Shown: piece after piece, positions 32,951-40,889 of the stretch | How positions within the stretch are numbered: position 1 is the stretch's first letter | Layout of the letters: every line of letters begins with the position of its first letter | NCBI GenBank assembly: GCA_024681775.1 | Contig: JAILAF010000045.1 | Coordinates: 1 to 57,335 of the forward strand | From: Lachnospiraceae bacterium | Lineage (GTDB): Bacteria; Bacillota; Clostridia; Lachnospirales; Lachnospiraceae | Direction of reading: 5' to 3' | Length of the DNA stretch: 57,335 nt | Made by a program: the position numbers and the translations under genes | The notes under the pieces: generated by a model | Told to the model about the DNA's origin: nothing | What the model saw: the letters and a program-made list of their open reading frames with translations, nothing else | The model's database searches: none

Positions 32951-34063
32951 ATGGCAAGTTTGTCTTTGAAGAACATCTGCAAGGTGTACCCCAACGGCTT
33001 CGAAGCAGTTAAGGATTTCAACCTTGAGATCAAGGATCAGGAGTTCATCATCTTCGTCGGTCCTTCCGGATGCGGTAAGTCCACTACCCTGCGTATGATC
33101 GCAGGTCTGGAGGATATCTCCTCCGGTGAGCTGAAGATCGGTGATAAGGTTATGAACGATGTGGAGCCGAAGGACCGCGATATCGCAATGGTCTTCCAGA
33201 ACTATGCTCTGTATCCTCATATGTCCGTGTATGATAACATGGCATTCGGTCTGAAGCTGAGAAAGGTTCCCAAGGACAAGATCGATAAGATGGTTAAGGA
33301 AGCAGCTAAGATCCTGGATCTGACCGCACTCCTTGATCGTAAGCCCAAGGCTCTGTCCGGTGGTCAGAGACAGCGTGTTGCAATGGGACGTGCTATCGTC
33401 CGTGAGCCCAAGGTATTCCTGATGGACGAGCCTCTGTCCAACCTGGATGCAAAGCTTCGTGTTCAGATGAGAATCGAGATCGCTAAGCTGCACCAGAGAC
33501 TGGGCACCACCATCATCTACGTCACCCACGACCAGACCGAGGCTATGACCTTGGGCGATCGTATCGTCGTTATGAAGGACGGTGTCATCCAGCAGGTTGA
33601 CTCTCCTCAGAATCTGTATGACAAGCCCCAGAATCTGTTCGTTGCAGGATTCATGGGATCCCCTCAGATGAACTTCCTGGATGCAACCGTTCGCGTTGAG
33701 GGCGGCGTTGCAAACCTGGAGATCGCAGGACACAGCATTCCTCTGCCTCCCGCAAAGTCCAAGAAGCTGATCGAGGGCGGCTATGACGGAAAGGTTGTCA
33801 CTTTCGGTATCCGTCCTGAGGATGTTTACGATTCCGAGATGTACATCGAGACCTCTCCCGCAAGCGTATTCGAGTCCACCGTTAAGGTGTACGAGCTTAT
33901 GGGTGCCGAAGTATTCCTGTACTTCGATCTTGAGGAGTTCCCGATCACTGCAAGAGTCGATCCTCGTACGACCGCAAGACCCGGCGACAACATCAAGTTC
34001 GCTATCGATATCGAGAAGATCCACGTATTCGATAAGGAAACCGAGGTTGTCATCACCAACTAG
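32951..34063 (+). CDS. msmK: sugar ABC transporter ATPase, MsmK/UgpC type
   Basis: This 370-aa ATPase powers CUT1 sugar importers. It has Walker A GPSGCGKSTT near residue 38, Q-loop MVFQNYALYPH, signature ALSGGQRQRVA near 134, Walker B VFLMDEPLSNLD and H-loop VTHDQTEAM, then the C-terminal TOBE regulatory domain typical of MalK/UgpC. AAGGAG precedes the ATG at 32951. Codons ending in T (GGT, GTT, CGT) are more common than in its neighbours, a mark of high expression. No permease gene lies nearby, so it is probably the shared ATPase for several importers, including the ATPase-less system at 49.7-53.2 kb. Confidence 0.93.
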   Translation: MASLSLKNICKVYPNGFEAVKDFNLEIKDQEFIIFVGPSGCGKSTTLRMIAGLEDISSGELKIGDKVMNDVEPKDRDIAMVFQNYALYPHMSVYDNMAFGLKLRKVPKDKIDKMVKEAAKILDLTALLDRKPKALSGGQRQRVAMGRAIVREPKVFLMDEPLSNLDAKLRVQMRIEIAKLHQRLGTTIIYVTHDQTEAMTLGDRIVVMKDGVIQQVDSPQNLYDKPQNLFVAGFMGSPQMNFLDATVRVEGGVANLEIAGHSIPLPPAKSKKLIEGGYDGKVVTFGIRPEDVYDSEMYIETSPASVFESTVKVYELMGAEVFLYFDLEEFPITARVDPRTTARPGDNIKFAIDIEKIHVFDKETEVVITN

Positions 34064-34073
34064 TAAGAATGCA

Positions 34074-34107
34074 AAGGGTCCCGGGTATTTGCCCGGGACC
34101 TTTTCTT
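34074..34107 (+). terminator. intrinsic terminator of msmK
   Basis: Stem GGTCCCGGG/CCCGGGACC with a short loop, then TTTTCTTTCT. Confidence 0.9.
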
Positions 34108-34174
34108 TCTATATGGAGAAACCTCCTGTGGAAAGAAAAGGTCTGCGATTCATTATGTATTTGGAGGAAATCCA

Positions 34175-35260
34175 TTGATCACAAACCAGATGATTCAGAA
34201 TTGCGTCGAGGAGTGGAGCATGGTCAGCAAGACCGTTCTCTGTGTCTATGAGTTGAACGGGCGGATGCTGGTGAATTCGGGTGCGGAACCGGACAGGAAG
34301 ACACTGGATGATTTTATCGAGTCCGGCGCAGACACACAGACCGCGGGAGACTGGATCTTCCTGCGGATCCTGGATGACAGCGATCCGGTGTATGTGCTGG
34401 CAGCCAAGGGCGCCGGGGACACGCTGTATATGACGGCCCGGATGGTGGGGACTTCCCTGAAGGCTCTGAGCCGTGCCTACAGAGAGCGGGTGGACAAGGA
34501 CAATTTCTACCAGAACCTGATCCTGGACAATATGCTCCTGGTGGATGTGTACAACCGCGCCAAGAAGCTGCGGATTGAGAATGTCCAGAACCGTTTGGTG
34601 TATCTCATCGAGGTGAAGGGGAGCCAGGATACCTTTGCAAGAGAGCTCCTGAAGGGAATGTTCGCACCCCAGAATGGGGACGCCATCACCTCGGTGGACG
34701 AGGATCACATCATCCTGATCAAGACCATGAAGGAGAATCCTACCGAAGAGGAGAAGCAGGAGATCGCTGACACCATTGTCAGTCTGCTCAACACCGAGGC
34801 CATGCTGAAGGTGCATGTCTCCTACGGCTCCGTGGTGGCAGAGCTGAAGGATGTGTCCAAGTCCTTCAAGGAAGCCAGTGTTGCCATGGAAGTGGGCCGG
34901 ATCTTCTACGCACAGCGGGAGGTGATTTCTTTCGCCACTCTGGGCATCGGCCGACTGATCTACCAGCTGCCCAAGAGCCTCTGCGAGATCTTTATCCAGG
35001 AGATCTTTGGCGGAGATATCCCGGAGCTGGATGAGGAGACCTTAAATACCCTGGACCGCTTCTTCGAGAACAATCTGAATGTGTCAGAGACGGCCCGCCA
35101 GCTCTTTGTGCACCGCAATACCCTCATGTACCGCATCGAGAAAATACAAAAGAGCACCGGTCTGGACCTGCGGTCCTTCGACGATGCTCTGACCTTTAAG
35201 ATCGCGCTGATGGTGGAGGCGTACCTGGAGTATCTGGAGGCGACGGATTCAAGGCTTTAA
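34175..35260 (+). CDS. CdaR/PucR-type transcriptional regulator
   Basis: The 361-aa protein ends with the PucR-type helix-turn-helix (LNVSETARQLFVHRNTLMYR then IEKIQKSTGLDL, near residue 305), after a degenerate GGDEF-like CdaR middle domain. It has no clear N-terminal diacid-binding domain. The start codon is TTG at 34175: GGAGGAA lies 6 bases upstream and the frame is open only from there. These regulators control carbohydrate diacid, purine or other small-molecule use. It sits after the shared sugar ATPase gene, from which a terminator separates it. Its 3' end overlaps the convergent radical SAM gene by 12 bases. Confidence 0.8.
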   Translation: MITNQMIQNCVEEWSMVSKTVLCVYELNGRMLVNSGAEPDRKTLDDFIESGADTQTAGDWIFLRILDDSDPVYVLAAKGAGDTLYMTARMVGTSLKALSRAYRERVDKDNFYQNLILDNMLLVDVYNRAKKLRIENVQNRLVYLIEVKGSQDTFARELLKGMFAPQNGDAITSVDEDHIILIKTMKENPTEEEKQEIADTIVSLLNTEAMLKVHVSYGSVVAELKDVSKSFKEASVAMEVGRIFYAQREVISFATLGIGRLIYQLPKSLCEIFIQEIFGGDIPELDEETLNTLDRFFENNLNVSETARQLFVHRNTLMYRIEKIQKSTGLDLRSFDDALTFKIALMVEAYLEYLEATDSRL

Positions 35261-36169
35261 GATGCCGGTTCCGTCAAAAGCGGGGATGAAGCTGTCCGAG
35301 ACAGTGCCGCCCTCCTGGAAAAAGCCCCGTTCGATGCCGATGCGCTCCGCAAAACGGAGCACCCGGCCGTATTCCTCCGGTGTGACGCTGCGTTCCAGCT
35401 CCTCCATACCGGGGAAAGCACCCATGGGCGTATATTGATTCATAATGCTGATATAGATCCTGCCACCGAATTCCTCGTGAAGCCGGCGCAGGATCTTTTT
35501 GCTGTCCTTCGTTTGTCCGGGAAGAATCAGGTGCCGGACGATGACGCCTTTTTGCAGGAGTCCGTCGGAACCGGATACCGGGGGCCCAACCTGACGGAGC
35601 ATCTCCCGGACTGCGTCCATGGCGACGTCAAAATAATCCTGTGCGGCAGCGTATTTTTGCGAGAGCTCCGGGGAGAAATACTTCATGTCGGGGAGATAGA
35701 TATCTGCCAGTCCCTCCAGGAGCCGCAACGATTCCGGAAGTTCGTAGGAGGAGGTGTTGTACACCACGGGGATATCGAGGGAGGGCTTTGCCATCTCCAG
35801 CGCCAGAGCGATCTGAGGCAGGAAGTGCGTCCCCGTCACGAGGTTGATATTGTGAGCCCCCTGATCCTGCAGCTCCAGGAAGATCTCGGAGAGGCGCTGC
35901 GGCGTGATCTCATACCCTGCCTTCCCCAGAGCGATGCCCCGGTTCTGACAAAAGACGCAGCGGAGGTTACAGCCGGAGAAAAAGACGGTGCCGGAGCCTT
36001 TTGTGCCTGACAGAATGGGTTCTTCCCAGAAATGAAGTCCCGCCCTGGCGCCGCGGATCACAGCCGATTCGCCGCAAAAGCCCGGATGCCCACCGGCCCT
36101 GTCCGCGTGACAGGCCCTGGGGCAGAGGGTACAATCCTTCATGATGGCGCAGATCTTCTCCGGGGTCAT
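35249..36169 (-). CDS. radical SAM protein, PflA-like (COG1313)
   Basis: The 306-aa protein has the radical SAM cluster CxxxCxxC in FFSGCNLRCVFCQN near residue 75, a preceding Cys-rich N-terminal segment (CTLCPRACHADR, Cys pattern near 12-33) and the family's GTHFLPQIALAL and LPDMKYFS blocks. It resembles uncharacterised pyruvate-formate-lyase activase homologues of COG1313, which are common in anaerobes. AAAGGAG precedes the ATG at 36169; an ATG 33 bases upstream has no site. The protein target is not identified; no glycyl radical enzyme lies in the window. Confidence 0.87.
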   Translation of the reverse strand: MTPEKICAIMKDCTLCPRACHADRAGGHPGFCGESAVIRGARAGLHFWEEPILSGTKGSGTVFFSGCNLRCVFCQNRGIALGKAGYEITPQRLSEIFLELQDQGAHNINLVTGTHFLPQIALALEMAKPSLDIPVVYNTSSYELPESLRLLEGLADIYLPDMKYFSPELSQKYAAAQDYFDVAMDAVREMLRQVGPPVSGSDGLLQKGVIVRHLILPGQTKDSKKILRRLHEEFGGRIYISIMNQYTPMGAFPGMEELERSVTPEEYGRVLRFAERIGIERGFFQEGGTVSDSFIPAFDGTGILKP

Positions 36170-36184
36170 GGTGCTCCTTTCCGT

Positions 36185-36210
36185 TAAAAAAATAGCCCGC
36201 ATTGCGGGCT
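36185..36210 (-). terminator. intrinsic terminator of SRP RNA
   Basis: Stem AGCCCGC/GCGGGCT with a 3-base loop; reading on the minus strand it is followed by ATTTTTTT. Confidence 0.85.
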
Positions 36211-36217
36211 TTTCTTT

Positions 36218-36376
36218 CTATCAAGTGTCATGCATCGCCGGGTTCTGAGCTCCACCCAGCACCCTTACGGCACATGGAGTGACTGCTTAGTGCTGCTATG
36301 TTCCCATCCTGACACGGTTCACAGGCTCGCATCGCGTAAGACCGGACTTCAATGCCCAGGATATCCCGACGACACA
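36218..36376 (-). ncRNA. ffs: signal recognition particle RNA
   Basis: Reading on the minus strand, the region contains the universal SRP RNA apical hairpin: GTCAGG-ATG-GGAA-CAT-AGCAGC, that is, the symmetric and asymmetric internal loops with the GGAA tetraloop that binds Ffh, at about 36288-36315. Flanking sequence pairs at long range (CCGGCGATGC near the 3' end with the 5' part), giving the rod shape. A promoter lies upstream and a T-run terminator downstream. The ends are estimated to within about 10 bases. It guides membrane and secreted proteins to FtsY/SecYEG. It is not followed by dnaX or recR, its usual neighbours in many Firmicutes. Confidence 0.87.
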
Positions 36377-36386
36377 CGACTAGGTA

Positions 36387-36415
36387 AGTTTATAAGGTTT
36401 CCGGGAAAAAGTCAA
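36387..36415 (-). promoter_or_regulatory. promoter of SRP RNA
   Basis: On the minus strand TTGACT is followed by TAAACT at a 17-base spacing (or by TATAAA at 15). It places the transcription start near 36380. Confidence 0.65.
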
Positions 36416-36422
36416 ATAGTGG

Positions 36423-36451
36423 TTGCATTTTTCGAAGCACCTGTATATAAT
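36423..36451 (+). promoter_or_regulatory. strong orphan promoter reading right
   Basis: TTGCAT and a perfect TATAAT with a 17-base spacer. It diverges from the SRP RNA promoter. No protein gene follows for 450 bases. Confidence 0.78.
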
Positions 36452-36457
36452 GTTCAC

Positions 36458-36504
36458 AACAGCAAAGGCGCTGGTACCTGTGGGTACCTGCGCCTTCTTT
36501 TGTT
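36458..36504 (+). ncRNA. candidate very short RNA
   Basis: From the expected start of the strong promoter at 36423-36451, only seven bases precede a long hairpin (AAGGCGC and GGTACC arms) ending in CTTCTTTTGTTTG. Transcripts stopping there would be about 45 bases long. It may be a small RNA, or a leader whose read-through yields the longer structured region to 36660 or 36789. No known family is recognised. Confidence 0.4.
36465..36504 (+). terminator. hairpin terminator right after a promoter
   Basis: Stem arms AAGGCGC-T-GGTACC and GGTACC-T-GCGCCTT, loop TGTG, then CTTTTGTTTG. It contains two KpnI-like GGTACC palindromes facing each other. Confidence 0.65.
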
Positions 36505-36621
36505 TGCAAACCGCGGCTCCGCCAAAGCCCGGTTGCATAGATCCGGCGCCGGCCCCTTGTCCGCGCTACCGGAAGAAACGATCGGCCCCTGCGATGCTGC
36601 GACCATCGTCAGACGAGCCAC

Positions 36622-36660
36622 AAATTTCCCCGGGTGTCATCCACCACCCGGGGGTTATTT
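36622..36660. terminator. terminator-like hairpin in the gene-free region
   Basis: Stem CCCCGGGTG/CACCCGGGG with an 8-base loop, flanked by AAATTT and GTTATTTGTTT. Confidence 0.6.
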
Positions 36661-36755
36661 GTTTCTCCCATCCTGCAATCTGCTGATTCGTCTGTACGGG
36701 AGAAAATCTGCCGGCAGAAAGCAGATGGGGAACAAAATGTGAGATGATCGAGCGC

Positions 36756-36789
36756 AAAAACGAGCAGATGTCAGCCTGCTCGTTTTTTT
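36756..36789. terminator. strong bidirectional terminator
   Basis: Stem CGAGCAG/CTGCTCG flanked by AAAAA on the left and TTTTTTT on the right. No protein gene ends here, so it must stop a non-coding transcript. Confidence 0.85.
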
Positions 36790-36866
36790 GGCGGCGGAGC
36801 AGGAAGAGCCCTTGCGGAGCGGCCGCGGGCAGGCGGAACGTAGCACTCGATAACGGTGGAAAAAAG

Positions 36867-36875
36867 TGATAGAAT
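36867..36875 (+). promoter_or_regulatory. extended -10 candidate before the aminotransferase
   Basis: TGATAGAAT, 29 bases before the start codon; no clear -35 box. Confidence 0.4.
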
Positions 36876-36904
36876 AGGAAAAGCGACAAAACGGAGGATA
36901 CGCT

Positions 36905-38089
36905 ATGCTGGTAGAACGCTACAGAGAAATGCTCGGGAAAAAATCCGTGATCCGGGAACTGTCGGAATTCGCCACGGCCCGGGGAAAAGAGATCGGCTAT
37001 GAGAACGTCTTTGATTACAGCCTGGGAAACCCCAGCGTTCCGGTGCCGCAGCAGTTTACGGAGGAGATGCTACGGCTCATCCGGGAGGATGACGGGTCGC
37101 TGCACGGGTACTCTCCCAGCCTGACCCTGCCGGAGGTACGGCAGGCGGTGGCGGAGTCCCTGAAAAAACGGTTCGGGATCCCCTACGAAGCAGAGCATAT
37201 CTTTATGACCAGCGGCGCTGCCGGAGCCATCGCCCATGCGGTGCGTCTCATTGCGGACGCGGGGGACGAGGTCCTGACCTTTGCACCCTTTTTCCCGGAG
37301 TATCATCCTTATGTGGATCTGACGGGTGCGGTGCTGCGGGTGGTGCCTGCGGATACGGAGACCTTCCAGATCCATTTTGACGCCTTCCGGGAGCTGCTCT
37401 CGGAGCGCACGGCGGCGGTCCTCATCAACACCCCCAACAATCCCTCCGGCGTGGTCTACTCCGATGAGACACTGCAGACCCTGGCGGATATCCTCCGGGA
37501 AGCTTCATCCAAATACGGCCATCCCATTTATCTCATCTCCGATGAACCCTACCGGGAGATCGTATTTGACGGGAGAAAGCCTTCCTGTCCTTCCCGATTT
37601 TATAACAATACCATCATGTGCTACTCCTTCTCGAAATCCCTTTCGATCCCGGGAGAGCGCATCGGCTATGTGGCGGTAAACCCCGCCTGCGCGGACGCAA
37701 AAGTCCTGATCCAGATGTGCGGGCAGATCTCCCGGGGCATCGGACACAACTGTCCCGCCTCCCTGATCCAGCGGGCCATCGTTCCCTGCCTGGATATCAC
37801 CTCCGACCTGTCCGTCTACGAGCGGAACATGAATCTGATCTATGATACCCTGCGGGATCTGGACATCACCGTGGTCCGCCCCGGCGGAACCTTCTATATC
37901 TTCCCCAAGGCGCCGGAGGAGGATGCCGTGGCCTTTTCGAAGAAAGCTCTGGATTATGATCTGATCCTGGTGCCCGGCGACAGTTTCGGCGCCCCCGGAT
38001 TTTTCCGGATGGCCTATTGCATCGATACGGAGAAGGTGGAGCGGTCCCTTCCCGTTTTGCGGAAGTTTATTACGAAAACCTATCGCTGA
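36905..38089 (+). CDS. pyridoxal-phosphate-dependent class I/II aminotransferase
   Basis: The 394-aa enzyme has the fold I aminotransferase pattern: GAAGAIAHAVRLI near residue 103 (phosphate site), NTPNNPSGVVYS near 177, the Asp in LISDEPYREI near 210, the Schiff-base Lys in YSFSKSLSIPGERIG near 241 and the substrate Arg in FFRMAYC near 365. It converts an amino acid and 2-oxo acid pair; the specific substrates cannot be set (aspartate or aromatic types are likely). ACGGAGG precedes the ATG. It is separated from the patatin gene by 98 bases with no terminator seen. Confidence 0.9.
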   Translation: MLVERYREMLGKKSVIRELSEFATARGKEIGYENVFDYSLGNPSVPVPQQFTEEMLRLIREDDGSLHGYSPSLTLPEVRQAVAESLKKRFGIPYEAEHIFMTSGAAGAIAHAVRLIADAGDEVLTFAPFFPEYHPYVDLTGAVLRVVPADTETFQIHFDAFRELLSERTAAVLINTPNNPSGVVYSDETLQTLADILREASSKYGHPIYLISDEPYREIVFDGRKPSCPSRFYNNTIMCYSFSKSLSIPGERIGYVAVNPACADAKVLIQMCGQISRGIGHNCPASLIQRAIVPCLDITSDLSVYERNMNLIYDTLRDLDITVVRPGGTFYIFPKAPEEDAVAFSKKALDYDLILVPGDSFGAPGFFRMAYCIDTEKVERSLPVLRKFITKTYR

Positions 38090-38187
38090 AGCGGTCCTTC
38101 GGAGGATCAACCTGGCGAGATGTCTTCGGGAGATCCGGAACCTGAGACGATCGGACCGGCGAAGCGGATGAATATGGAGGCAGCATC

Positions 38188-39075
38188 ATGAAGTACAAAA
38201 TGTATCACGCCGGTCTGGTGTTGGAGGGCGGCGGAATGAAGGGCTTTTACACGGCGGGTGTGCTGGACCGCCTTCTGGAGGAGGGCATCTTTTTCCGGGA
38301 TATCTACGGCGTCAGCGCCGGCGCCTGCCATATGACCAGCTATGTATCCAGACAAAAGGGACGCGGCAGGGATGTGATCATGGACAATGTGAACAGCCCG
38401 CTTTATCTGGGGCCACTGCCCCTGCTCCTCACCGGGGACCTGTTCAACGTGGACTACGCCTATCACCTGGTGCCGGACGTCCTGAATCCCTTTGATTACG
38501 ATACTTACGCAGCCTATCCCGGCCGGATCTACAGCGTGGTGACCAATATCCGCACCGGCAGGCCGGAGTACCTGCTGACCAAGGATCTGCGGAAGGATAT
38601 GAAATGCGTGCAGGCATCCGCCAGCCTTCCCATGGTCTCAAGGAACGTGCGCATCGGGAAGGAGCTGTATCTGGACGGCGGCATCAGCGATGCCATTCCC
38701 CTGGAGCGGTCCATTGCCGACGGTAATACGAAAAACCTGGTGGTCATGACCAAGGAAGTGGGTTATGTGCGTAAACCCCTTTCCAAAGCTGCGCTGGCGG
38801 GCATCCGGGCAAGATACTTGCGCTTCCCCGCCGTGGCAAAGCTCATGGCAGAGCGCCATACGTCCTACAACGCATCCGTAGAGCGGATTGGTGAGCGGGT
38901 GGAAGAGGGAGCGGCCTTCGTGCTGCGGCCTCTGCGGAAGAGTAAGGTGGGCAGGATCGAGAAAGATGAAGCCCGGCTGCAGGCACTCTACGAAGAGGGC
39001 TACCGGGACGCCTCAGACAAAATGGCGTCCATCCTGGGGTATCTTTCGGATGTGCCCTATACGGAGATCGACTGA
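38188..39075 (+). CDS. patatin-like phospholipase (RssA/YlbK type)
   Basis: This 295-aa cytoplasmic lipid acyl hydrolase has the patatin oxyanion loop LEGGGMKGFYTAGVL near residue 11, the nucleophile elbow GVSAGA near 43 and the catalytic Asp in YLDGGISDAIPL near 165, a complete Ser-Asp dyad. It has no signal peptide or membrane anchor. The C-terminal region resembles the DUF6363 extension seen in clostridial members. TATGGAGG precedes the ATG. It probably acts on membrane phospholipid; function in the cell is not established. Confidence 0.9.
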   Translation: MKYKMYHAGLVLEGGGMKGFYTAGVLDRLLEEGIFFRDIYGVSAGACHMTSYVSRQKGRGRDVIMDNVNSPLYLGPLPLLLTGDLFNVDYAYHLVPDVLNPFDYDTYAAYPGRIYSVVTNIRTGRPEYLLTKDLRKDMKCVQASASLPMVSRNVRIGKELYLDGGISDAIPLERSIADGNTKNLVVMTKEVGYVRKPLSKAALAGIRARYLRFPAVAKLMAERHTSYNASVERIGERVEEGAAFVLRPLRKSKVGRIEKDEARLQALYEEGYRDASDKMASILGYLSDVPYTEID

Positions 39076-39172
39076 AATACAAAAGCCGCGGCCCCGGAGA
39101 ATGCGGGGCACGGCAGCGTGAAATGAGGAATTGGCGGTATCCGGCCCTTTGAAGCCGGAGGAAGGAGTGATC

Positions 39173-40039
39173 GTGTTAGAGATCCTGAAAGCGTTTTTGT
39201 ACGGGCTGGTGGAAGGCATCACGGAGTGGCTGCCCATCAGCAGCACCGGACATCTGATCCTGCTGGAGAGCATTCTCCCCTTTTCGGAGACCGGCGAGGG
39301 CTTTTTCGAGCTTTTCGACGTGGTGATCCAGCTGGGGGCCATTTTGGCCGTGGTCGTGCTGTTTTTTAAGAAGATCTGGCCCTTTGCGCTGACGAAAGCG
39401 GAGCGGGAGGCGGAAGGAAGGGAAGGCTTTTCTTCCATATTTAAGAAAGACATCTGGATCCTCTGGGGCAAGATCCTCATCGCCTGCATTCCCGCGGCGG
39501 TGATCGGCGGCCTCTTTGACGATGTGTTTGACAGACTGTTCTATAATCCCCCCTGCGTGGCGGTGGCCCTCATCGTCTTCGGTATCGCCTTCATCCTGGT
39601 GGAGAACCGCAACAAGGACAGGGAGCCTGTCATCAATTCCGTGGGGGAGATCACCTGCCACACCGCGCTGCTCATCGGCATCTTCCAGGTGCTGGCTGCC
39701 ATTTTCCCCGGGACTTCCAGATCCGGTGCCACCATCGTGGGAGCGCTCCTGATCGGCGTCTCCAGGACCGTGGCGGCGGAGTTTACCTTCTACCTGGCCA
39801 TCCCGGTGATGTTCGGTGCCAGTCTGCTGAAGTGTCTGAAGTTTGAGGGCAGCCTCACCGGCACCGAGACCGGCATCCTGTTGACGGGTACGCTGGTGGC
39901 CTTCATTGTCTCACTTTTTGCTCTGCGTTTCCTGATGGGGTACGTAAAACGCCATGATTTCAAGGTTTTTGGTTGGTACCGGATTGCGCTGGGCATTGTG
40001 GTTTTGTTGTATTTTTGCCTTACAGTACGTGGTTTTTAG
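39173..40039 (+). CDS. uppP: undecaprenyl-diphosphatase UppP
   Basis: UppP (BacA) dephosphorylates undecaprenyl pyrophosphate outside the membrane to recycle the lipid carrier of cell-wall and polymer synthesis; it also gives bacitracin resistance. The 288-aa protein has about eight membrane helices, the motif LVEGITEWLPISSTGH near residue 10 and the second motif FPGTSRSGATIVGA near 180. The start is GTG at 39173 with AAGGAG five bases upstream; translating from an earlier ATG would add 14 residues absent from the family. It fits with murG and the polymer ligase-like gene in the same window. Confidence 0.95.
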   Translation: MLEILKAFLYGLVEGITEWLPISSTGHLILLESILPFSETGEGFFELFDVVIQLGAILAVVVLFFKKIWPFALTKAEREAEGREGFSSIFKKDIWILWGKILIACIPAAVIGGLFDDVFDRLFYNPPCVAVALIVFGIAFILVENRNKDREPVINSVGEITCHTALLIGIFQVLAAIFPGTSRSGATIVGALLIGVSRTVAAEFTFYLAIPVMFGASLLKCLKFEGSLTGTETGILLTGTLVAFIVSLFALRFLMGYVKRHDFKVFGWYRIALGIVVLLYFCLTVRGF

Positions 40040-40090
40040 GGCCTGTTTTCGTAAAAACGGCGAAAAATCAAGGGTTTCCGCCCAAAAAAG

Positions 40091-40119
40091 TTGACAAAAG
40101 CAGAAATATGTAATACACT
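40091..40119 (+). promoter_or_regulatory. promoter of the H1-like gene
   Basis: Perfect TTGACA and TACACT with a 17-base spacer, about 85 bases before the start codon. Confidence 0.68.
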
Positions 40120-40204
40120 TTACCCGATTGAGCCAAAAAACACCTGTTTTTTGACCGGAGTATGACAATATTTGATTATTTCGTTTTAGAGAGGAGATTG
40201 GAAA

Positions 40205-40678
40205 ATGGCAGTTGAGAAGAAGACCGTCGCTAAGCCCGCTGAGGTTAAGGCTGATGCAGTAGTCGCTAAGCCCGCTGAGGCTCCCAAGGCAGAGGCTCCC
40301 AAGAAGGCTGTAGCTAAGAAGCCTGCAGCTAAGAAGACCGTTGCTAAGAAGGCAGCTCCCAAGAAGGCAGCAGCGAAGAAGGCAGCTCCCGCGAAGAAGG
40401 CAGCAGCTCCCGTAGCTAAGAAGGAAGCTCCCGCAAAGAAGGCAGCTCCTGCAAAGAAGGCAGCTCCCAAGAAGGCAGCCGTTAAGAAGGCAGCAGCAAC
40501 CAAGGTTAACGTTGTTGTTCAGTACGCAGGCAAGTCCATTTCTCAGGCTGAACTTCAGAACCTGGCACTGCAGGCAGGCATCAAGGCTGACAAGAATGTT
40601 GATTTCTACGTAAAGACCGAAGAGAACAAGGTATACGTTGTTGTTGACGGCAAGCCCGCCGGCGATTTCGACATCTAA
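40205..40678 (+). CDS. Lys/Ala-rich histone-H1-like protein with C-terminal DUF6465-like domain
   Basis: Residues about 1-99 consist of Ala, Lys and Pro with many AKK, PKK and PAKKA units, the composition of eukaryotic H1 tails and bacterial HctB/KAP proteins. Residues about 100-157 form a small globular domain (VNVVVQYAGKSI, YVKTEENKVYVVVDG) resembling DUF6465, common in Lachnospiraceae. The tail should bind nucleic acid without sequence preference; the globular part has no proven function. AGGAGATT precedes the ATG, the gene has its own strong promoter and a perfect terminator, and it uses codons of highly expressed genes (GCT, GCA, AAG). It likely is an abundant nucleoid- or RNA-associated protein. 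Confidence 0.75.
   Translation: MAVEKKTVAKPAEVKADAVVAKPAEAPKAEAPKKAVAKKPAAKKTVAKKAAPKKAAAKKAAPAKKAAAPVAKKEAPAKKAAPAKKAAPKKAAVKKAAATKVNVVVQYAGKSISQAELQNLALQAGIKADKNVDFYVKTEENKVYVVVDGKPAGDFDI
40289..40503 (+). repeat. degenerate repeats encoding AAKK/APKK units
   Basis: Repeated AAGAAGGCAGCTCCC-like blocks inside the H1-like gene. They differ by third-base changes and small shifts, so this is a protein-level repeat that may shrink or grow by recombination in frame. Confidence 0.7.
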
Positions 40679-40733
40679 GTTTTCATCTGACAGAAGCGAC
40701 ATCTGAATTGCCGTTTTTCTCATGATAAGTATG

Positions 40734-40762
40734 AGCCCGGAGATCCGTCTCCGGGCTTTTTG
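40734..40762 (+). terminator. intrinsic terminator of the H1-like gene
   Basis: Perfect 10-bp stem AGCCCGGAGA/TCTCCGGGCT with a 4-base loop, then TTTTT. Confidence 0.92.
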
Positions 40763-40846
40763 TGTTGCGAAAAATGATCCGGCCGCCTGCCGCTGCGGCC
40801 GCACAAGCGGAGATTTGCCGATTTTGCCGATTTTCCGAAATAATGG

Positions 40847-40875
40847 TTGACACCGGCGGAGGAGGGTGCTATTTT
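40847..40875 (+). promoter_or_regulatory. vegetative promoter of hrcA-grpE-dnaK-dnaJ
   Basis: TTGACA and TATTTT with a 17-base spacer, immediately before the CIRCE element. Confidence 0.72.
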
Positions 40876-40889
40876 TAATTACGGAGATG

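Larger units (their letters stand above)
36505..36904. other. gene-free structured region
   Basis: No convincing protein gene is present. It contains a hairpin with GCAAACCG-type arms at 36506-36536, a GC-rich stretch of unknown meaning to 36620, a terminator-like hairpin at 36622-36660, a long imperfect pairing between CCCATCCTGC near 36668 and GCAGATGGG near 36722, and a second strong terminator at 36756-36789. The repeated promoter-hairpin pattern suggests one or more small RNAs. Confidence 0.5.

Noticed and set aside
36230..36742. Plus-strand open frame of 170 codons across the SRP RNA
   Set aside because: It overlaps the SRP RNA and three hairpin terminators, has no binding site and no recognisable motif.
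36837..36850. CIRCE-like half site (GTAGCACTC) before the aminotransferase
   Set aside because: Only one half is present; the matching GAGTGCTAA arm is absent.
39078..39115. GC-rich hairpin after the patatin gene as a terminator
   Set aside because: No T run follows the stem.
40289..40503. Repeat block that could suggest a CRISPR or satellite
   Set aside because: The repeats are in frame in a Lys/Ala-rich protein, with no regular spacers.
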